Positions 56,843-64,000 of a stretch of 64,000 bases of DNA are shown one piece after another. The notes beneath the pieces were generated by a model that saw only the letters and a list, made by a program, of their open reading frames with translations, searched no databases and had not been told where the DNA came from. This DNA is from Adenophora triphylla var. japonica (taxonomy: Eukaryota > Streptophyta > Magnoliopsida > Asterales > Campanulaceae), in contig JAFEMH010002455.1 in the NCBI GenBank assembly GCA_022495995.1, positions 124,001 to 188,000 of the forward strand, read 5' to 3'. The translations under genes and the position numbers were made by a program. Position 1 is the first letter of the stretch. Every line of letters starts with the position of its first letter.

Positions 56843-58311
56843 GGCCAAAATAAATTGAAACTGAGAAAAGTAAAAATTGGGAATTATTTATTAGACTTTG
56901 GAAAAGTCCCATGATTTTGGTATGATTTTTGGGTTGAGTTTTGGTACTCAAAAATTTTTTTGAAGTTAAAACTCAATTCTGCCAGAATGAAAAAGGCAGT
57001 GGACACTTGACTTTGAAATGGGTTTAAGGGCTTTAAAACTTCAAAATCTGGGGAAACTCAGAGGATGAAAGTTGTTCCAGACACCTTAAATAAGATTTAT
57101 GTGAAAGAAATTTCCATTTGGAGATGATTTGAGGGACAAAAACCTTCTGGAAATCTCAGATGTGAAATCTGGATTTCCAGAGACTGATGAACTGACCTTT
57201 AAAAGAAAAATTTTAAAAAGGGAGTTTTACACACGCAAAAAATGAAATAAAAATATGTCTGGAAATCTATGAATGTTGGATACAAAAAGTGTTTTGTAGT
57301 CAACACCAAATTCCAAGTTTATCTGTGTCCAAAAAATTAGACCATGAATAGAGGTCTTAGAAAATTGCTACTGGATAGCAACTTTCTTAAGAAGAAAAAC
57401 ATGATTTTAAGGGGGGTTTTGCATCCATGCTTGTCCCCATTTCCCTAGGTTTTGATTAGTAGTCACTAGATATTTTAGTGGTGATCTACTATATCAAACC
57501 ATCCTTGGGGTACATTAGGACTTAAGCATTTCATTTGCTTGGGAAGGGGGGATTTTATCCTTGAAAATGAAGATTTGGTGTATGAAAATGGTTTTTAGGG
57601 TTTTGAAAATGCATTTGCAAGTAAGTAAGAACACTTTGAAGATAATGTTAATCCTTGTAGAAGATCAACCATGGAGATGAACTTCCATGGTGATCTTCTT
57701 GGATCTAGGGCAAGAAGATGAACAAACTACATTTTGGAGTTTGAAAATGCATGCATGGATGAGAGAGATTTAGGGTAAGGAGAGGGAGGTTATACCTATC
57801 TTCCTTGTGTTTGTGTATGAGGCTTGAATATGTGAGTGTTTGAATTTGAGAGTGAGTGGGATTTGGGAAAATAATTAAGAGAAAAGGTGACAATTCTAGA
57901 GAATTCTCACTGTTTTCTCCCTATTTTTGCCAAGGTGCAGTTGTGAAATGTGTTGTGTCTCTCTATTTCTGTGACTGAAGGCCTCAATTTATAGCCCTCT
58001 GAAATTGCCATAGTCATCCGCGCGGACATGAGTGGAAGCGTGCACTGTTCATTAAATGCAGCTCCAGGCTTTGGACACAAGGAATATTTCCAGAAAATTC
58101 AAGCCGGTTCTTTGTTTTCAAACATACCGGTTAGGATTTTTCCAATTTCTTTTCTTTTTGAGATTTTTTTCTTGGCTTATCTTTAAATAGCAATGCCTAC
58201 TTTACCCTTACTTGGTTAGAAAAGTTAGGAATAGTTAGGAATGTTAGGAATGTTAAAACTTTCATTAATTTTCTAACAAAAATTCTAACAACTCAAATTG
58301 GAGTACTTACA
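56584..58311 (-). repeat. Tat-C 3' LTR
   Basis: On the minus strand from tgtaagtactcc (58311) to acatcgttaca (56584), 1,728 bp. A (GT)n tract lies at 56812-56836. The right edge is set by the polypurine tract at 58312-58325 and the left edge by the break in Tat-A LTR similarity. Confidence 0.9.
57987..58026 (-). promoter_or_regulatory. Tat-C LTR promoter: palindrome then TATA
   Basis: atccgcgcggac (58015-58026) is followed on the minus strand by tataaat (57993-57987) with about 21 bp between, the same spacing as in the Tat-A LTR. Confidence 0.6.
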
Positions 58312-58325
58312 GTAGCCCCTCGGCG

Positions 58326-58754
58326 ACGGCGCTTTCGAAGGAAGCGGGGTCGTCGATAAGAGTAAGGCTCCATATTTGACAGGATGATCAAGTGATCGAG
58401 TGATCGAGTGATCGAGTGGCTGAACCTAGCGATAGGATACCTACGTATCCCGAATGGGAATCAAGCCGGTCGTAGTTCGGATCTTTGACCCTGGAGATGA
58501 TTGCGTTTTAGGTGCCTCGAACCTTGATGAGCGAGTTCTGCAGTCGATTGCGGAGAGAAACTCTGCTGGGGATAAGAATGACCATTTTGGTCTGGTGGCT
58601 GAAATTGTATATTCGCTCTGCTGGGGATAGGAATGACCATTTTGGTGCAGTGGTGAACCTAATGATAGGCTACCTACGTATCCTTAGGAGGAATCAAGCC
58701 GATCGTAGTTCGGGTCTTTGACCACTGGAATGACTATTTTGAGGTGTCAACCTG
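58326..58754. other. Tat-C 3' untranslated part with conserved blocks
   Basis: No gene. Contains a short gatcgagtgatcgagtg repeat (58390-58420), two copies of the conserved non-coding block (tacctacgtatcc with gaatcaagccg and cgtagttcg) and two copies of ctctgctggggata. Confidence 0.65.
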
Positions 58755-58945
58755 GTAATGATGGCGTTTTAGGTGCCTCTGACCTTGAAGATGGCGTTTT
58801 AGGTGCCTCAGACCTTTGGAGATGATGGCTTTTTAGGTGCCTCGGACCTTTGGAGATGATGGCTTTTTATGTGCCTCGGACCTTTGGAGATGATGGCGTT
58901 TTAGGTGCCTCAGACCTAGATGGCGTTTTAGGTGCCTCGAACCTT
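58755..58945 (-). repeat. Tat-C tandem repeat, ~34-bp unit
   Basis: Five to six copies of atgatggctttttaggtgcc followed by tcggacctttggag, with deletions in the last copies. Confidence 0.88.
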
Positions 58946-59214
58946 GATTTGAAATGTTTTCCCTTGATGGTTTGGGATGGATGGTCCTTCAGTGGACTTC
59001 ATCTGCTGCCGAAGGAGAGGGTGACCATTTTGGTCGGTTGGCTGGACCTAATGATAGGCTACCTACGTATTCTTAAGAGGAATCAAGCCAATCATAGTTC
59101 GAAACGCTGCTGGGGGTTTCGTTGGAGAAAAATTGGACTTACGTTTTATGGCCGTTGATGATAATGAGGCAAGAAACGGGATTCCGTTGACTTCGCTGGG
59201 GATTTTGTTAGCTT

Positions 59215-60055
59215 TTGCTGGGGAAATCGGACTTACGTTTTACTGCCGTTGATGATTTTGATGAAAGAAACGGGATTCCGTTATCTTTCTCGGAGAAGTC
59301 GTACTTACGTTTGACTGCCGTTGATGATTTTGATGAAAGAAACGGGATTCCGTTATCTTTCTCGGAGAAATCGGACTTACGTTTGACTGCCGTTGATGAT
59401 TTTGATGAAAGAGACGGGATTCCGTTATCTTTCTCGGAGAAATCGGACTTACGTTTGACTGCCGTTTGATGATTTTGATGAAAGAAACGGGATTTCGTTA
59501 TCTTTCTCGGGGGAAATCGGACTTACGTTTGACTGCCGTTTGATGATTTTGATGAAAGAAACGGGATTCCGTTATCTTTCTCGGAAAAATCGAACTTACG
59601 TTTTACTGCTGTTTGATGATTTTGATGAAAGAGACGGGATTCCGTTATCTTTCTCGGAGAAATCGGACTTACGTTTGACTGCCATTTGATGATTTTGATG
59701 AAAGAGACGGGATTCCATTATCTTTCTCGGAGAAATCGGACTTACGTTTGACTGCCGTTTGATGATTTTGATAAAAGAAACGGGATTCCGTTATCTTTCT
59801 CGGAGAAATCGGACTTACGTTTGACTGCCGTTTGATGATTTTGATTAAAGAGACGGGATTCCGTTATCTTTCTCGGAGAAATCGGACTTACGTTTGACTG
59901 CCGTTTGATGATTTTGATGAAAGAGACGGGATTCCGTTATCTTTCTCGGGGAAATCGGACTTACGTTTGACTGCCGTTGATGATTTTGATGAAAGAGACG
60001 GGATTCCGTTATCTTTCTCGGAGAAATCGGACTTACGTTTGACTGCCGTGAAGCT
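59215..60055 (-). repeat. Tat-C tandem repeat, 72/73-bp unit, ~11 copies
   Basis: Unit gaaatcggacttacgtttga, then ctgccg, then tttgatgaaagaaacgggat and tccgttatctttctcgg. The early copies are 72 bp (24 codons) and so keep one reading frame open over three units; later copies are 73 bp. The region 59103-59214 holds a partial, diverged start. Confidence 0.95.
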
Positions 60056-60601
60056 CTTTTGAAAGGGGGGTTAACTTTGGTTAACTTTGGTTAACTCCGT
60101 TAAGTTGAGGACTAAATTGCAGAGTCCTGAAATTTTAAAGGTCAAAAGGGTCATTATGACCCTTCATTTTGGTCCGCGCGGATGGGAATGTTTCCCAGAC
60201 TGGTTTTAAATGAGGGCCAACGCCCTTCCTTCTTCCTCCTCATCTTTTCCAGTTCTTGCTTCATTTACGAGAGGAGAGAGAGAGAACCGAGGAGAGAAGC
60301 CATTTTTGGCCAAAAAACCTTCAAAAATCTTCCATTTTCATTGATTTTTCAAGCAATGGAACACGGGGGAGTAGCCATTCAAGGCCAATGGCTTGGATTT
60401 GTGGAAAAACTGTTTATTTGTGCTATTTTATGAAAAATGGGACGGAGTTTTTACTTCCGTTGACTCGATATTATTGACATGCTTTCTGTATGAATGAATG
60501 GTATTTGTTGAAAAACTCTTTTGTGCGAGTAAAATAGGGCTAGGTCCGTTGTATGCTGTTATGCTGCCCGATTTTCAAAATTTTATGATGCATGTGTATG
60601 C
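60056..60601. other. Region upstream of the Tat-C antisense PMD gene
   Basis: Contains ttaactttgg repeats (60070-60100), the palindrome gtccgcgcggat (60172-60183), a TATA-like ttttaaatg (60204) and an ATG at 60355 that could open a first exon (MEHGGVAIQGQWLGF), although no GT donor could be chosen. This fits a promoter plus a poorly conserved first exon. Confidence 0.45.
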
Positions 60602-60800
60602 TTTTTTTTTTTGAATGCAATTTTTTTTTTGAATGCAATTTTTTTTTTGAATGCAATTTTTTTTTAATGCAATTTTTTTTTGAATGCAATTTTTTTTTAA
60701 TGCAATTTTTTTTTTAATGCAATTTTTTTGAATGCAAATTTTTTTTTGAATGCAATTTTTTTTAATGCAATTTTTTTGAATGCAAATTTTTTTTTTTTTG
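60602..60800 (+). repeat. T-run/GAATGCAA minisatellite before a splice acceptor
   Basis: About ten units of eight to ten T followed by gaatgcaa or aatgcaa, running into a further pyrimidine tract and the acceptor caattgcag at 60829. It thus extends the polypyrimidine tract of the intron before the PMD exon. Confidence 0.9.
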
Positions 60801-60829
60801 ACTCTTTCTCTTTTTTTTTTCAATTGCAG

Positions 60830-62847
60830 GGTGGAGATCGCTTTGTGACGCAGCAGCTGAACAAGATGAAGACTCGAGGATCAGTGGAGTCTGTGGTTGA
60901 CCTGTGGGACCGGCTTCCAGACTTGGGCCGAGGAGCTTTGATGAGTCCGAGACATATCGTCATTGGGACCGGGCTGTATGAGTTTATCGAGTGCCTGAGG
61001 GGGTTGATCAAGTTCTCCAAGAGAAAGGGCCTGATTTTTGCTTTGGCACAACATTGGTGGGACGCGACCCACACATTTCATTTTTTCTGGGGCGAGGCCA
61101 CGGTTACACCCTCCGATTACGCTGCGATTACTGGCCTGTCCTTTAAAGGACGGAGCATTGAGTGGAGAGACGGCTACAGTGATTGGGACCTGCAGGAGCT
61201 TCTGGGCTTTACCCCCATTCCCAAAAAGGGGATGGGGATGGAGTATGCCGTGGTCTACGGGAAGATCGTGGAGAGCATAGGGAATTACGAGGCTGGGGAC
61301 AAGAGAGTGGGTGCGGTGCAGATTGCTAGGGCTTTCTTGTGGTTTGCCTTTTCGAGCACACTTTTTGGACACGCCGAGGGGACGGCGATGTTTGCTTTGA
61401 TGAGGAGTTTGGAGGATGTGGAGATGGCTGGGGAGGTCTCTTGGGGAGAGGCAGGGCTGGCAGAGCTCTATTTTGCCTTGGATCGATATAGCCAGAAGGC
61501 CGTCAGCTCTTTGACATGCTTCGAGTTTCCTCTGGAGGTACAAGCTTTCTTTTTTGCTTTCTCTCTTTTCTTTAAGCACGTATTCCTCATTTTTTTTGCA
61601 CCAGATTGATGGGATTTTTCCCTTTAGCAGGTATGGGCTCTGGAGTTCTTTCACGTCACGATGTGGCGGCAGTCGGCGGAGTACATCGGGGCATACCCGG
61701 CCATGCTCTCCTGGAGCAAGCATGCTCGGGAAAAGATAGGTTCTAAGGGGCACACGACCCTTAAGTACAGGGAGTGCCTGCCTTTGACGAGGGCTGAGAC
61801 AGATGAGAGGATGATATTTTATCTCTGGGACCGCTTCGATGTGGAGCAGCTGAAGGGTGCCGAGAGATGGACCGTGCATCGAAGGATTTTGAGGGGCTTG
61901 ACTTGCGACGTGTATTATCTGGGATAAAGCGTGACGCGCCAGCATGGCGTGAACTCGCCTTTGATGGCTCCAGTGGAGCCTCCCGCCGACATGATGCATC
62001 CGAGCGAGAGGTCGGAGACCTGGGGCGATTATCGAGGTGGCCAGCACTTCTCGGCATTCATGGCGATTGAGCAGTATCCGGTATTTATCTTGAGGAGGTT
62101 GAGGATGCCCCAGGTCCTTGAGAGAGAGGGGGTAGGGATCGTACGGTACCCGCGGACGGACTTTTCATATGTCGAGGATGGGGTCCGATTGAGGTGCGAG
62201 ATCCCTCGGCTGAGCGGCTTCCACGAGCTTTTCGGCCTCGTCCGGGTATAAAGGTATGGCTTCTCCTTCCCACCTCTTTTTTTTTTGCTTCTGTCTTTTC
62301 CTTTCTTTCCTGTCATCATTTTTCGCCTCAATTATTTCTGACGCTTTTGCTTCCGTGCAGTTTCCAGAGGTGGTCGTGGAGAAGCTGACGAAGCAGGTGA
62401 TCGAAGCTAAGAGATTCATTAGGAGGATGGTTGCTTGTGGAGCCCCTCAGGCTAGAGCGAGACGAGCACAGCCGGCGCCTTTCGAGCTGGAGACTTCCCC
62501 TGAGCCTTCTGAGCGTTCTTCCGAGACTCCTCTTTCTCCTCTCATAGATCCCAGCGTGGTGCTGCCTTCAGACCACGTCATTCTCGGGATCCGTACGGGC
62601 GAGGCATGTGCGGCATCACGGTGGGTCTTCTTCACACGTCCAGGAGTCCGACGCATTCACCTTCGGATATGACTTCTTTGCGGATCTTGGTTTGCCGTAT
62701 CAGAGCGTGCCGGTTGGTCCTGACGAGCCTTCTTCCGGAGACGAGGACGATGATTCTGAGCCCGAGACATTCAAGGCTACCGAGGAGGCGGGCCCGAGCC
62801 GCAAGAGGGGTCGGGGGAAAGCACCGGCCACCGAGGATTCTGATTGA
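60830..62847 (+). pseudogene. Plant mobile domain (PMD) gene carried antisense in Tat-C
   Basis: Three readable exons, all joining in phase 0: 60830-61537, 61631-62245 and 62361-62847. Intron borders are gtacaag..tagcag and gtataaa..gtgcag. Exon 1 has the PMD core (HWWDATHTFHFFWGEATVTP, then GLSFKGRSIEW; SWGEAGLAELYFALDRYSQK). Exon 2 starts VWALEFFHVTMW and contains RGLTCDVYYLG followed by TAA where Tat-A has Glu. Exon 3 has VIEAKRFIRRM, a frameshift near 62607, GYDFFADLGLPY and an acidic/basic tail ending at 62847. One stop and one frameshift make it a recent pseudogene, or a gene awaiting a better copy. Nuclear function is inferred from PMD relatives. Confidence 0.8.
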
Positions 62848-63285
62848 CTTCTGAGATTGATTTCTGGGACTGGGGCTGGGATTGTACTTATTTAGACAGA
62901 TACACTTTATGCACATTTTTTTTTTGGAATGTAATAATTTAGGATTTTATTTTATTTTATCTATCATGAATGCAAATTTATATGAATGCACTGTTGCATG
63001 AGCCCCGGTTTTTTGGCAAGGGTGTGAGTGTTTGGTATACGAACTGTTTGGACAGGTTTTGCACAAGGTTCGAGCAATGGGGTGAAAATATTCCTCCGTG
63101 GTGCAGCGGTTTGGGTATTGCAGATTTTTTACGGTGGTGGCACTTATGTTCGCGGGATAGGGACGGTTTTCGACACTTTGTCCTTTAATTTTGCTTCAGA
63201 TCTGGTTTTCCTTTATTTCAAATTCAAACACCTTCTTCAACCACCAGTTCAAACAGCCATTTTCGGGGAGAAGGAGAGAAAATCT
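62848..63285. other. Spacer between the two antisense genes of Tat-C
   Basis: About 440 bp with a T/A-rich start and a moderately GC-rich second half. It should hold the DUF7745 promoter, but no clear palindrome of the Tat-C type was seen; only cgcgggatag near 63151 is faintly similar. Confidence 0.5.
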
Positions 63286-64000
63286 ATGGAGAGAATTGTG
63301 AGCATGAGAAATCCATCCAAATTATCCCAAGATTCGCAAATGTCATTCTTCAACAAGTTTAAAGAGTGGTCTCGGGAGATTATGCATGAGAGGAGGTCAT
63401 TCTTTGAAGAAAGGTACAAGATACGATGCTTGTGGTCTCTCAAGGAATTGATTCCGGATTATGAGCTTTTGAGAGCTTCTTCCTCATTTTGGGACACTAG
63501 AAGGCATGTTTTTTGCTTCTCTTACAATGAAATGGTCCCGACGGTTGAAGAATTTCGGGCTTTGCTTGGTGGTCCTGAGGTGGAGGAGATTGCAATTCCT
63601 TTGCCCGGAGGAGCCTCTTTTGTTGACAAGCTGTGCAACCTTCTTCATCTTTCCCCGGAGGAAGCACAAGGTATGATCTGTGGTCCCGATCATTTTAACA
63701 TTTCTGGTCTCCCTGATAGATTTAGGGGCTTAGGCTTGGTGGATGATGCCTATTGGGATGCTTTTGCACTTTGCATGTTTGGTACCTTGTTCATGGTTTA
63801 TTCCTTTGGGATTTGTCATCGGGCTCTGCTGGATGTGGTTGTTCACTGTCGCTTGGGCAGAGACGTTGTACTTTTGATCCTGGGGGAGACTTTTCATGCT
63901 CTTGACAGGCTGGCTACCGGGAGGCGGTACATGCACGGGGGCAGCCTGTTTCTCTTGACTTTGTGGCTGATGGAGCGCCTGGGGTTCTTCGGGAAACTTC
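63286..64000 (+). CDS. DUF7745-like gene carried antisense in Tat-C (partial)
   Basis: Opens at ATG 63286 and stays open for 238 codons to the window edge. MERIVSMRNPSK, then FFEERYKIRCLWSLKEL, FWDTRRHVFCFSYNEMVPT, EEFRALLGGPEVEE, GPDHFNISGLPDRFRG and YSFGICHRALLDVVVHC follow the Tat-A copy almost residue by residue, without its stops. This is the best preserved DUF7745 frame here and may be functional. Role unknown. Confidence 0.82.
   Translation, partial: MERIVSMRNPSKLSQDSQMSFFNKFKEWSREIMHERRSFFEERYKIRCLWSLKELIPDYELLRASSSFWDTRRHVFCFSYNEMVPTVEEFRALLGGPEVEEIAIPLPGGASFVDKLCNLLHLSPEEAQGMICGPDHFNISGLPDRFRGLGLVDDAYWDAFALCMFGTLFMVYSFGICHRALLDVVVHCRLGRDVVLLILGETFHALDRLATGRRYMHGGSLFLLTLWLMERLGFFGKL

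Larger units (their letters stand above)
56584..64000 (-). mobile_element. Tat-C: Tat/Ogre-type element, 3' portion, opposite orientation
   Basis: A complete LTR (56584-58311, minus) is preceded, on its strand, by the polypurine tract and a 3' region with tandem repeats and an antisense PMD/DUF7745 cassette. It leaves the window before integrase. The LTR shares many phrases with the Tat-A LTR (complement of gtgaacaccaacgttcttcc, agcaaatgaaatgctcacaa), and the cassette proteins are close to those of Tat-A, so the two are sister families. It begins inside the Tat-A 3' LTR. Confidence 0.9.

Overview
Plant nuclear DNA, almost certainly from a eudicot. It holds plant-type LTR retrotransposons (Ty1/copia, and Ty3/gypsy of the Tat/Ogre type with a tRNA-Arg-like primer site), hAT elements with 8-bp target duplications, and Stowaway-like MITEs with TA duplications, all in AT-rich spacer. 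I could not support any ordinary host gene. Nearly every long reading frame is part of a transposable element, usually decayed. The species cannot be named from the sequence.

Layout. 1-1614: AT-rich DNA with a CAA minisatellite and a copia-like 3' LTR remnant. 1615-4952: internally deleted copia element (copia-1) with both LTRs. 4953-13768: AT-rich spacer with six Stowaway-like MITEs, two short hAT elements (one inside a MITE and itself hit by another MITE) and unusual minisatellites. 13769-15369: putative LTR end plus a G-poor, C-rich tract, cut by the next element. 15370-56583: a large Tat/Ogre-type gypsy element on the + strand (Tat-A). It is broken by Tat-B (22393-36932, minus strand, perfect GCACC target duplication) and by a copia element (copia-D, 39199-44276). 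Its 3' LTR is interrupted at 56584 by Tat-C (minus strand, 56584 to beyond the window end), a relative of Tat-A.

In Tat-A and Tat-B, gag, protease, reverse transcriptase, two RNase H domains and integrase follow in the usual order, with stops, frameshifts and deletions; Tat-B has lost the capsid and protease parts. Each of the three Tat elements also carries, between the integrase end and the 3' LTR, a second cassette on the opposite strand: a multi-exon plant mobile domain (PMD) gene followed by a gene resembling the plant DUF7745 family. Blocks of tandem repeats (31-73 bp units, different in each element) lie between this cassette and the 3' LTR.

The most interesting pattern concerns GC-rich palindromes. 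Every LTR promoter I could place, and most promoters of the antisense genes, has a family-specific palindrome or hairpin a short distance upstream: core ATCCGCGCGGAT in Tat-A and Tat-C, TCTCGCGCGAGA in Tat-B, GGGAGCGTCCGCTCCC in copia-1 and GGCGGCCGCG in copia-D. In the Tat elements the same motif marks both the sense LTR promoter and the antisense gene promoters, which suggests one cis-regulatory code within each element. This is inference from sequence alone.
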